Shown piece after piece: positions 1 through 10,152 of a DNA stretch of 64,000 bases; the first letter of the stretch is position 1, and every line of letters begins with the position of its first letter. The DNA lies in NCBI GenBank assembly GCA_036346405.1, contig CM070554.1, positions 44,849,058 through 44,913,057 on the forward strand, read 5' to 3'. Origin of the DNA: Phyllostachys edulis. Taxonomy: Eukaryota; Streptophyta; Magnoliopsida; Poales; Poaceae. The position numbers and the translations under genes were made by a program. The notes beneath the pieces were generated by a model. That model saw nothing but the letters and a program-made list of their open reading frames with translations, was not told where the DNA came from and ran no database searches.

Positions 1-1431
1 TTTACTGCTTAGTTCGCTTAGTGGCACCATTGTTTGTGTCATCTTTGTGGATCATGTCTGTTGTCACTAGTAGGTCGTGATGTTCTGGGGTCTATTTCTG
101 ATGACATATTTTTACATTATATGGGTTGCAAGCTTGGCTAGCAGCTGCAACTCCCCTATCCTTGTAGTGATTTTGTTTTCACTTGTCCTTTTGATCTTGT
201 TTACTCTAATGTTTGGGGTTCAACTCCCTTCATTTCGAAAGAGGGTCATCGATACTATGTCATCTTTATTGATGATTATTCTCATCATAGTTGGATCTAC
301 TTCATGTCCTCTCACAGTTAAATTCTCTCTATTTACTAGATGTTTGCCACCATGGTTCACACTTAGTTTGATTCGGTCATTTGTGTTTTTCATGATGATT
401 TTGCTGGTGAATACCAATCTAATGCTTTGTGTCGCTTTCTAGCTGAGCAGGGTACTCTTCCCCAGTACTCTTGTCCTAGTGCTCACACTCAAAAATGGTG
501 TCTTTGAGTGTAAGCATCGTCACTTGTTTGAGACAGCTCGTGCTCTTTTGCTTGCCACTTTTGTTCCACCTCACATCTGGGCTAAGGCTGTCTCCATGGC
601 TGCTTTCCTCATCAACATGCAGTCTTCCATTGCTCTTCAAGGTTCTAGTATGTAGGGCATCTCTACAGTTGGGCTCCAGAGTACAATCACCTTCGTTGTT
701 TAAGCTATGTCTGCTTCGTCCTTCTTCCACCTTGTGGGCGCACCAAACTAACTGCTCAGTCGGTTGAGTGTGTTTTTCTTGGCTACAGTCTTGAGCATAA
801 GGGTTATTGCTGCTACGACGCTGTTGCTCGCTAGGTGAGGATCTCCCGGGATGCCACCTTCGATGAGTCCCGACCTTACTACCCTCGTCCCCCTACTATC
901 AGCTCGGATTCTCTTATTTAGTCGTTCTCCTTTCTGACTTCTCCTGACCCTCAGCTTTTCACTTCCGCCTTCGCCTTCTTCTCTTCCCTCTCCTCCGGCT
1001 CCACCTGTTCCCTCTCTTCTGGAGGTTCCTTCCAGCTCTTTTATTGAGATTTCCCCCTTTCCTGTTCACCTCTCTCGTCGTCCTCTCCCTACTCCTTCTC
1101 CAGTTGAGCCTCTGTCTTTATTGGGCTTTGTTCCTAGCTTTTCTTCTCTGTCCTTGTTGGGTCTTGCTCCACCTCCTCCCAGATATGATCTTCGTGATCG
1201 TCGCACTGTCAAGCCTCCTGAGCGCTATGGCTTCGCAATCGCGACTCTTTATGAGCCTATGACCTACCATGAGGCTGCTGCTCACCCTAAATGGTAGCTC
1301 GCAATGTCTGAGGAGATTGCTGCTTTGATGCGTACTTGCAGTTGGGATCTTGTGCCGATACCTACGTGTCACTCCTATCACGTGCAAGTGGGTATACAAG
1401 AACAAGATCCACTCGGATGGATCTCTTGAGC
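1..1431 (+). pseudogene. Copia A polyprotein, first part (GAG-pre-integrase, integrase, start of RT)
   Basis: Decayed Ty1-copia pol on the + strand, entering from the left edge. Translation across several frames shows a GAG-pre-integrase histidine motif near 35-60, then the start of the integrase core (a stretch like YYVIFIDDYS near 255-285), the AQNGV/ETARALL-like part near 490-550, and a FDESRPYYP-like motif near 855-885. The first RT residues (EEIAALMRTCSWDLVP) lie near 1310-1360. Stops and frameshifts are frequent, so it cannot give a full protein. The polyprotein would have carried out cDNA integration and synthesis. Reading stops at 1431, where a TG-starting LTR is inserted, and resumes at 8905. 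Gag, protease and the 5' LTR lie outside the window. Family identification is firm; the lineage within copia is not resolved. Confidence 0.85.
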
Positions 1432-1770
1432 TGTCGGGACCCAAATATGCAAATCTAGACTCTCTGTGTATAATGCACTAGTCCAAGATCACGCTAGTGT
1501 ACATAATATCAACATAGATGAATATCATTCCACACAAGATGAATATAAGAATAAACGACTAATTTGATTAATAAATAACGGTTGTGACTTTATGGTCGAG
1601 TTTACACGTATTAAGCCACGCAGGGTGGACACTAAATAAAGAGATGGTAGCGGAACGAAAAACAACTCCCACGGGAACCCATCGACTTGCCACAGGCAAC
1701 CGACTTAGATCAAGTCCTAACGATCACCCTCCTCGTAAAACTCCTCCTTGAAAGCAGGCGAAGACTGACG

Positions 1771-2580
1771 AGGACATCTCTCCTATGGATGCAACCACTA
1801 CTCCTCAACCTGAAGTTGCAGAAGAACCAATTACCAGAGCATGAGCACGACAGTTAAATTATCAGGTGAATTCCTTCATAGGAGTGAATGTTTTATTAAT
1901 GGAGAATGTGCTACTGCCTAAAGCATGACCTTATTTTACTTAGGAATCTTGGAGAGGAGAAATCAAGCATTCACGGCAAGAGAGATAGCAAGGGGCCGAA
2001 CCACTTCACCACTTCGGCAGCAACCAATTCGACTCTACCAGGCCGATTACCTTAGCTTGACATCCCACGGTGCTACGCCACCTTAATTTGGGCCATGGGC
2101 CGTGTAACGTTTGGGCCCAAGGAGAGGCTACACACCCTAGGTTGGCGCCCCCACCTGCCTTGGCCGCCACCCCTATCCTTAACTAGGAGCCGCCGCCCCT
2201 CTCCTCTAGTTTAGGTTTTGTTTAGATCAGTTTAGCCCTTGTGTGCAGATCAGTTTAGCCCTTGTGTGCAAACTCCACGTTGTCTCTTGTGTCGGTTAGA
2301 CCAACAGATTTGTGTTATAGAACCTCAACTATCAATGTGTGACTTTTATATCTAGCAATTTTCAGATTGATCTTTATTTGAATTCTTGCTTGTTCTTCGA
2401 TTGCCTGTAGGAATTGATCTTTGTGATCAGGCCAACCGTTGTTCTTGGCGAGGTTGATAACGACAAGAGCGTGGTTTAGCGATTGTTGGACAGTTTGATC
2501 GTGTTTTGGTCAAGTAGCCTTGTCGTCAAAGTCACTCCCTATAAATCGAATTACCATCCACCGGAAGATCGAGACCATTC
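1771..2580 (+). mobile_element. Fragment of another gypsy element: end of pol plus flanking non-coding sequence
   Basis: Sequence foreign to the surrounding LTR. At 1790-1870 it translates as a piece rich in Thr and Pro followed by an EEPITRA-like and RQLNYQV motif, which resembles the C-terminal tail of grass gypsy polyproteins, with a stop inside. The rest (about 1900-2580) is non-coding and ends near the point where the host LTR resumes with CAACAAAGAC. No terminal repeats or target duplication were identified, so the borders are approximate. Confidence 0.45.
2224..2269. repeat. Two-copy tandem duplication, 23-bp unit
   Basis: A unit beginning AGATCAGTTTAGCCC occurs twice head to tail (2224-2246 and 2247-2269) without mismatch, inside the gypsy fragment. 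Probably a recent local slippage duplication. Confidence 0.9.
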
Positions 2581-3884
2581 TTACAACAAAGACTCCTCCA
2601 CTTGAGTTGAATGATTATAGCAAGAATGAGTACTCAACAAGTTGTACCACATAATGCAATTATAGACGATGGCTTATTCCAAAAGAAATGACTTCTATGG
2701 TTATTTTGCAAAGAGCGACACTTGCCATTGAATACGAATAATAGATTGAAAACATAATTTAAAATGAGTAAACAATAGTAGTTTAACAATTATTTTAACA
2801 AAGAACACAAAACCTAATCAATTTCTTTCACACAGCTAGAGCTGGGACTTGGGCCGTGCTTTTTTGGGTCGACCCGAAGCACGGTCGGCATGGCACGGTC
2901 TAAGCACGACCAAGACAAAGACGAACGGCGGGTCTGGTTTGAGAATGCGTTAGGCAAGACGGCCTGACACGGTCAGTTGGGCCGTGCTTGGGCCGGCCTG
3001 ACACGAAATAGGCTAACCTTCCTGTTCTAGCCCAATCCCTTCCTCTCTCGGCCTAGCCCAATCACTCCCCCACCCCCAGCCTGGCCCAACCAATAACCCC
3101 CCTCTGCCACTTAGCCTGGCCTAACATCCCTCTCGGCCTCCTCCAACCCCCATCCCCAAACCCTTATCCCGAGCCATGGCTCCCAAATTCCCAATCCCTA
3201 ATCACATTCCCTAATTCCCTCCTCCAACTCAGTGCCTCTCACCCCACGCCACGATCGCCGCCTCCCTCCGCTCTCCTCCCCACACGCCGACGCCTCCCTC
3301 CACTCCTCCTGTAACACCCCAGCCCAACATAGAGCCTAGGATGCTACTAAACTACTCTACTGAACCATTTTATTCCAACTTCTTAACAACTTTCAGCAAA
3401 ACATTCAACCGAAGCACACCTTACCAAACATTATGATCTAGCATAAAAAACAAATAACTAATAAAAAGAATGACATCTATCAAAGATAATTAATCTAAGC
3501 ATAGATCTTTCCCATTATCATCCAATCCAAATCAACAGACTATGCTACACAATGGAAGCAAATATTTAACAATTAAATCTAAAGCATTATAAATTATCAG
3601 AATTACGAGGGTGTAAGTCTAATCCAAACAATCTAGTTTTTCAATCCAATTGAACCAATAACTGAGGTTTAGAAGCTTAAACAATTCAACCATGAGCACA
3701 AACAAATCAACCACCACAAAGGATGGACACAGTCTGAACTAAAAGAATTATCATGAACTTGAAGTTTAGTTAAATGAACTAATTTATTTGCCATAGATAG
3801 TGTAATTGTGATGTGCATCAAGACTACCCCTTCCCATGCATGTCGCTGCCTCGAGAGGTACCTAGAAAGAACAACACAACAAGG

Positions 3885-3903
3885 GTGAGTCCACGACTCA
3901 GCA
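3885..3903 (-). promoter_or_regulatory. Conserved palindromic box TGCTGAGTC..GGACTCAC in the solo LTR
   Basis: On the minus strand this reads TGCTGAGTCGTGGACTCAC, a GAGTC/GACTC inverted repeat with a 3-base loop. The related + strand LTR has the equivalent box at 19471-19490. Both sit 120-175 bp downstream of a hairpin array. The role is unknown; the conservation is seen directly. Confidence 0.6.
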
Positions 3904-4024
3904 AGTACAACAGAAGAATATGGAAAATACTGGAATAAGAACATAACAATCACAATATTCGAATACGTACGTGGAATGGCAGAAATCTTATGCAAGAATA
4001 AAATGCATGCTCTTCTCTTCTGCT

Positions 4025-4182
4025 TATACCGGTATAGCCAGTGAACACCCGTTGGTGTTCACTCATACCCGCATTATGCAAAATGCGGGGATCCAAGGCT
4101 CGTTTGAAGAAACATTCAAAACGGGGATCCAAATTGCCCATATTGGAATGATGGGTCTTATTTGCCCATATTGGAATGATGG
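4025..4182 (-). repeat. Tandem hairpin array in the solo LTR
   Basis: Consecutive inverted repeats at roughly 30-bp spacing: palindrome TATACCGGTATA (4025-4036); AGTGAACACC/GGTGTTCACT (4040-4049 with 4054-4063, 10 perfect pairs); CCCGCATT/AATGCGGG (4068-4075 with 4082-4089); CGTTTGAA with TTCAAAACG, one bulge (4101-4108 with 4115-4123); CCCAT/ATGGG twice (4137-4155 and 4164-4182). Two units start with the minus-strand spacer TTGGATCCCCG. The homologous array at 19152-19346 has different stems but the same layout. Confidence 0.75.
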
Positions 4183-6182
4183 GACTTTACTTCTCATTCC
4201 CGTGCGTGAATTATGAACGAACGAACGAACAAACGAATGAATACATTGATATGAAAGACATCATCTCAAGAAGCATAGATTAACATCCATGGAAAGAAAC
4301 AAGAATTATTAGAATTTACTCGCAGTCTATAGAATTCAATCATGGCATGGCATTAAGCACTACGAAGAAATAACAATCAATACGATCCACAGTGTACTTG
4401 CCTCAACAGCAAGACGGAAGACGATGACAGGAAGGCTCTAACCCTGGTTGTCACCACCACCTGACAACCGTAAAGAATTCTAAGAATAACGTTCAAAAGT
4501 GCTCAGCATAGCAATGTAACAAAATGAAATCAATCGCCCTAACCGCAACCCGAAACTTAATCAATATATTCTCAAATCCCAATCTGTCCAAACCGACAAC
4601 TATAAAAGGAAAATCCATAACTTTTGAGTCAAAACTCCAAAAGTCATGAGTCCAACTTTCCTGGAATCTACACAGGCATAGCTACAACTTCTCAGGTGAT
4701 CAAAAGATCAAATTATTTCATCTAGGCTTTTGTTTTTAACCCCGAAGACTGTTCTGTCATCTTCGGTATTTCTGACTTGGGAAATTCATAACTTTTGTTT
4801 GGTGCATCCAAACCCATTGTTCTAAGACTCTCTGGAAACTACAGAAAACTAGCTTTCTCAATAAAATTATCACAATTATCCCCACTGTGCAACAAAGACT
4901 GCAAACATCCAAGTCTTTCTCTACTGTCTACATCAAAAGGACAGATTACAATATTAACTTCAAAAATTCATATCTTTAGTTATAATCGTCCAAAAATTTT
5001 GAACTTTACCTTCCTGGAATCAAATGACCAAATTCATCCATCCCAAACCCCTAATTCGCAGAATTAAACTCGCTGCCCGAATCTAGAGACTGAATAAGCA
5101 TCTAGACTTGTAAAATTCATAACTAATTCATCGTTCATCCAAAAATTATGAATTAATACTTTCTGGAAATCTAACAAAATTCCCCACATATATCCAGGAG
5201 ACTCTAAACAATGAATCTGCCTGGAACTAACCCAATCTCGCGAGTCAACAGAACAGTAGCACTACCGATCTATGATAGCAGGATACTACAATGATTAATC
5301 GGTAGCAAAACACATCTATAGAACCAAACTAGCTATCGAGGATCATGGTCTTACCGACGAAATCCCCCGTTGGACCACGTTGTAGTCCTCACGAAGATCA
5401 CCCTCACCCTCACCTTCTTCCTTCCCCTTGCTGATCTTCCTCTTCCTGGCCAGCAGCAGCAGAGGGGAGGCAGCGCTACAGTACCTCGACGTGCTATAGT
5501 ACCGGTGGCACTACAGTGACCGCAAGCTACTGCCATCTAGGGTTTGGTGCCTCTTCTTAAACTAGCTTCCCACTTGGGCCAAACATTGTGGGTTGAAAGC
5601 CCACGGCCCAGATTCTGCAATAAAAGCAAAAACATCCTCTCTAAAACATCCAATTCCTTTTCTAATTCTATTTAATTTTAGTACTAATCACTTATTTGTT
5701 TTATGTTTAAATGGTATATTACACCTCTAACCACCTCCCTCCCTCTCCCTCTCCCTCCCCACACGCCGTCACTCGCTGCCCTCCCTCCAGCCACCTCCTC
5801 GTCGCTGTCCTTCTCACCCCTTTCGCAAGCGCGCAGTGCGGCCAAGGTGGGCGGAGTTCTTCATCAACGTCCAAGAAGAGGAGGAGGCTATGGCGAGGGG
5901 GAGCGGGTGTGGATGGCGCACGAGTGTCTTTGTTTACCTGGGCGGCATCAGTTGTCGTCTTCCCAGGTGTCTATAGTTACTTAGGGCTGGGCTTGGGCCA
6001 GCACGACACGGCCCCGACACAATGAGCTTTGGGCCATGCCTGCGCCTGGCCAGAGGCGAGGCGGACTGGCACGGCACGGCGGGATGGCCGGGCCAATCCG
6101 GCACGGCACGACGCGGCCCGAAGCACGGCGGGCCCGTGTCATGCCGGCACGGCACGGCCCAATGCCCACCAGTACACACAAC

Positions 6183-8899
6183 CATATGAGTTTAAGCACA
6201 CAGCTGTCCCAATGGTTTTTTTATGAAAATCTACCTCTTGTGTGAAATCCCCGAGCATATCCATGACCTTGGACGTGGCTATTCGAATAGATTGATTAAC
6301 ACTCTGTAGAGATTGTACACTTTACCAACAAGATATAACCAGTGTAGCCAGTACCAATCATAACAAAACCTTTCTGAAACTTCATCTTAACAATTGATTC
6401 TCCCGTAGTGTATACTAACGGCACCAAACCCCCCACACAGGTTGTTGGCCCATCGCACACCGTTGGACCTGGATACGACGAATTGCTCAAGAATGTGAAT
6501 CGCTACACAGACAGAATCATATCTCCACCCTAGCACACAACATAACCTATTTGCCTAAGAAATCAATGTCAAGAATCCGCAACATACTAAGTTGGGCCTG
6601 TCCCAAGTTAAGTCCTTAATTGACTAAGGCAAGACTGCCAAACAACTACCAACTGTCACATTCATATTTTCTCAAACGCACACAGCTCCACGATATCACA
6701 ATTCCATCCACTTGCCTCAATCTAAATTTTTTCTCACCCTGTTGATTAAATGCAACACATGCCATCAATGAGTAACAACATACTGCACACAACTTTCCAT
6801 AAAGTATTTTATATTTACTTAGTCCAGTTTAGTTTTGCAACTCAAAATGATATCAATAACACGTTGCATGGCTAATCAGACTATTCGTATCTAACCAACG
6901 CATGTTTATGCTATGATAACACCAACTATTAATTAACCAAGCCAGGATGACAAAATATTATGGTAATACAATAAGCAAGGTGGATATAATCAAATAGGTG
7001 TACAACTAATTCCAAAATATTTAAAGAATTAAATAATTAAAATAACATGCATTAGTTTGAAACAAAGTAGTTTTGGAAAATTGGTATCAACATGGTCAAA
7101 GGTACAACTTGCCTTGAAACAAGTCTAGGTACTAGTCTTTAACTTGATCAACTCCTCCTTCCTCGAAAGCTCCCAAAGTATCAATGTCTACTTACAAACA
7201 AAAGTGGAAACCCAAATAAATACAAAACAGAACAACAAATAAACTACAAAAAATAAATAAAAATCATAGAAAGGTAGGGCTTGAATTTAGACGAATTTAG
7301 AAACTTGAATAGCTTCAATCAAAGTTCGTATGAGGAAGAATGGGCTCTCGGAAGATTTAAATCTAAGAAAAAGATAGAGAAAACACTATTTTGAATTATC
7401 ATAATTTTATTTCTAAAGGAAATTCTGAAATATTGCACCAGCATGACATCAGCAATGAATTTTAGAATTAAAAGAAAATACCAAAAATAGGAAATAGAGA
7501 TTGACTAGTGGGACCGTGACCAAAAATAGGAAATAGAGATTGACTAGTGGGACCCACGGTCTATGGATCGGGTCCATGGGTTTGGCTCACAGGTTCATGG
7601 AACAGTGGACTGACATGTGGGGTCCACGTGTCATAGGATAGGTCCACCATGGACTAAGTCCATGCTGACTTGGATTTAGGGTTTAGGTACGGTTGGTGCT
7701 GACGCGGCTGAGGTGCTGACACGACACACACGTGGCAACACACAAGTAGCCACGTCGGCTGAAATTGACGGCTACCACGACGATGACGATGACGACGGCG
7801 AATGGTGGCGAAATGTGGTCATCGCCAGCATGCTTGTGCTCGGGCGAATCCATCTAGTGGCTCCAATACGGCGAAAGAGGGCAGCAAAGGCTTGAACGGC
7901 GACGAGGACGATGGCGGTGGCTTGGCCAACGGCGAAATGGCAACACGGTGTTTCGGTGAAGTCTTGGACACGCACGTTGGCTTCCTAAGGCTTTGGCGAT
8001 GCTAATGGGCGGCGCACGGGACCTAATGGTCACCTACGGCGAGGGGAACGCGGCGGGGACGATGGAACAGGGCAGCGGCATGACCTCGATGGTGCTACAG
8101 TGTTACAACGATCCTCCATCGACGAGAAGGTGCACACCTGGTAGAACACGAGAAGACGAACCCGACGGTGTAGATGAAGACGATAGGGGATCACCAGCTA
8201 CGACGGAATTGGTGAAACACAGAAGCGGCGGCACTAGGGCTAGATCTAAAATTTCGGCGAGACGACGGCAATCTAGGGCTCTGGGCTTCAGGGGATTAGC
8301 GGCTAGGGTTGAGGCAGTCGTTTTGACATGCACACCAAGGCTTTAAATAGCCTATAGCGGCAGGGTTTCGAGAGACTCCGAACGTGGCACAACGACGGAG
8401 TCCGACTCATAACTGAGTCAGAGATGATGAACAGTAACACGGTGGGGCCCACACGTTAGTGACGGTGGCTAGGGTGGGTTTGCGTCACACACGCCACATG
8501 TGCGACTAACAAGTGGGGACAAGGCACTGGCGAGCGGGAGAGAGAGGGAAGCGGGTTGCGCGCGGAGATGGGCCGGAGCAAAAGGAATTCATCCCAAACT
8601 ATTTCCTGGGATTTTAAATAGCTTTTATATTTTTGAAATACCATAAAATCCAAATGGCAAATTTAAAATAGCAATTGAACTCGGAAAAATTTCAAAAAAA
8701 TATGGAAAATATTTGCAAGCACAAAAAACTGAAATAAAATTTTTGGATTTAATTGATGTTTAGGTTAGTCACATTAAATTGTTTTGACATTTGAAAGTCC
8801 TATTTAAGCTTTATTAAATTAAAATAAATTTTGGTGAAATTTTCTAAGGAACTAAACTACTCAAAAAGGGTTTTTTAACTCAGAAAATTGGATGTTACA
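6183..8899 (-). repeat. Right part of the chromovirus-like solo LTR; no gene
   Basis: Continuation of the solo LTR right of the hAT-like element. AT-rich at 6500-7480 and 8600-8899, GC-rich at 7690-8560. Open frames in the GC-rich stretch (for example 7993-8346) resemble no known protein and overlap on both strands, so they are not called. The end GGATGTTACA (8890-8899) is the LTR terminus. It contains a tandem duplication at 7480-7554. Confidence 0.6.
7480..7554. repeat. Two-copy tandem duplication, 39-bp period
   Basis: ACCAAAAATAGGAAATAGAG with its following bases starts at 7480 and again at 7519, nearly identical. Local duplication inside the solo LTR. Confidence 0.9.
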
Positions 8900-8904
8900 T
8901 CAGT

Positions 8905-10152
8905 GCTACAAGGCTCGTCTTGTGGCATGTGGTTTTCTACAGGAGCATAGTCGTGACTACGATGAGACGTTCGCTTCTATCACCCACATGACTACTGTTC
9001 GCACTCTCCTTGTTGTGGCCTCTGTTCGACAGTGATCCATCTCTTAGTTGGACATTAAGAATGTCTTTCTCAACGACGAGCTATGTAAGGAGGTATACAT
9101 GCAGCTGCCCCTAGGCATTCTGTCCCTGATGGTATGGTTTGTCGCCTTCATCACTCTCTCTATGGGCTCAAACAAGCCCCCTCATACTTGGTTTGATCGC
9201 TTCTCATTGTTGTCATCAAGCACGCTTCTCCGCCAAGGTGACGACCGCTTCTTTGTACACACCTCTCATTGGGGTCAGACGCTTCCCCTTCTCTGTGTGG
9301 ATGATATAATCATTACTAGGGATGACTCTTAGTACATTGATTTTGTGAAGGGGCGCCTCAGCGAGTAGTTCTTGATGTCTGATTTGGGTCTTCTTTGAGG
9401 TCACTTCTACGCCTATGGGCTACTACCTCTCCTAGAAGAAGTACATTCAGGATATCCTTGCTCATGCTTGTCTCATTGATCAGTGTATGGTGGAGACTCC
9501 TATAGAGCTTAGTGTTCACCTTTAGCCCACTAATGGGGAGCCTCTCGAGGATCCCACTCGCTACCGCCACCTTGTCGGGACCTTGTCTACCTTGGGATCA
9601 CTTGACTTGATATTTCTTACATAGTTCACATTCTGAGTCAGTTCGTTTCTACTCCGACTCAACTCCACTACAGTCATCTTGTTCGTGTTCTTCACTATCT
9701 TCCCAGGACCATCAAATGTGGCATTTTCTTTCCTTGCTCTAGCTCTATGTAGCTTCAGACGTACTCTGATGCAATCCGGGCTAGTGATCCTTCTGATCAT
9801 CAGTCTGTTTCTACCTACTATGTTCTCCTTGGTTCCTCTTTGATTGCCTAAAAGATTAAGAAGCAAATTGTCGTTTTCGGTTCGAGTGCTAAGGCTGAGT
9901 TGTGAGCCATGGCGGCGTTGACAGTTGAGATCACTTGGCTTCGGTGGCTACTCGAGGATTTCGTTTTTTCAGCTTTTGCACTGACTCCTCTCTTATCAGA
10001 CAGTACTGGTACGATCAATATTCCTTGAGATCTAGTGAAGCATGAGCTCACCAAGCACATTGGAGTAGATGCTTCGTACATGAGATCGCAGGTGCAGGAC
10101 CAAGTTATTGCGCTTCAGTATGTGTCTCCGGAGCTTCAGTTAGCAGACTTCT
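8905..10152 (+). pseudogene. Copia A polyprotein, second part (RT and RNase H)
   Basis: Direct continuation of the copia at 1-1431. The first codons after the insertion read YKARLVA, the expected continuation of the RT that broke off at 1431. RT follows with a LDIKNVFLN-like motif at about 9047-9072 and the catalytic motif as VDDIIIT near 9297-9318. RNase H follows at about 9750-10150 with AKAEL, LLSDSTG and KHELTKHIGVDA motifs. Several stops and frameshifts are present. The reading breaks at 10152 inside the final LADFFTKA-type motif, where the minus-strand chromovirus LTR begins. The remaining C-terminus and the 3' LTR of this copia are not seen in the window. Confidence 0.85.

Larger units (their letters stand above)
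3310..5723 (-). mobile_element. Solo LTR, same family as the LTR at 17764-44591
   Basis: Starts TGTAACACCCC and ends GGTATATTACA on the + strand, flanked by CCTCC (3305-3309) and CCTCT (5724-5728), a 4-of-5 target duplication. The interrupted hAT sequence resumes on both sides with the same pyrimidine-rich text. Read on the minus strand it begins TGTAATATACC and ends TTGGGCTGGGGTGTTACA. This matches the ends of the + strand LTR that begins at 17764 (TGTAATATCC) and ends at 44591 (TTGGGCTGGGGTGTTATA). Length is 2414 bp. With no interior and no PBS, it is a product of LTR-LTR recombination. It contains a hairpin array (4025-4182) and a palindromic box (3885-3903). Confidence 0.8.
2837..6174. 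mobile_element. Non-autonomous hAT-like DNA transposon (GGGCCGTGC family), holding a solo LTR
   Basis: The left end reads TAGAGCTGGGACTTGGGCC. The reverse complement of the right end reads TACTGGTGGGCATTGGGCC and matches it at most positions. The flanks carry an 8-bp near-perfect duplication, CACACAGC (2829-2836) and CACACAAC (6175-6182), the duplication length of hAT elements. Sub-terminal GGGCCGTGC/GCACGGCCC motifs are repeated many times at both ends, typical of hAT sub-terminal binding-site arrays. Without the nested solo LTR the element is about 0.9 kb with no transposase, so it would have depended on an enzyme supplied elsewhere. The core is GC-rich and pyrimidine-rich and could be captured host sequence. 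Confidence 0.65.
1432..8899 (-). mobile_element. Solo LTR of a chromovirus-like gypsy element (carrying nested insertions)
   Basis: Insertion that splits copia A exactly. On the + strand it starts TGTCGGGACCC and ends GGATGTTACA. The better-defined chromovirus 3' LTR at 10153-14348 starts TGTGGTGACCCC and ends GGACGTTACA, and the two share internal landmarks (a GCCAC..CAACCGACT stretch near 1690-1710 and near 10420-10445; CAACAAAGAC near 2585 and 10511). No PBS, PPT or pol is attached, so it is read as a solo LTR on the minus strand. The flanking 5-mers TGAGC (1427-1431) and TCAGT (8900-8904) match at 3 of 5 positions, plausible for an old target duplication. Without its nested elements it is about 3.3 kb. 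Confidence 0.6.

Noticed and set aside
7713..8346. Group of overlapping frames of 60-117 codons in a GC-rich stretch
   Set aside because: They overlap on both strands, resemble nothing known and lie within the solo LTR; GC-rich DNA has few stops.
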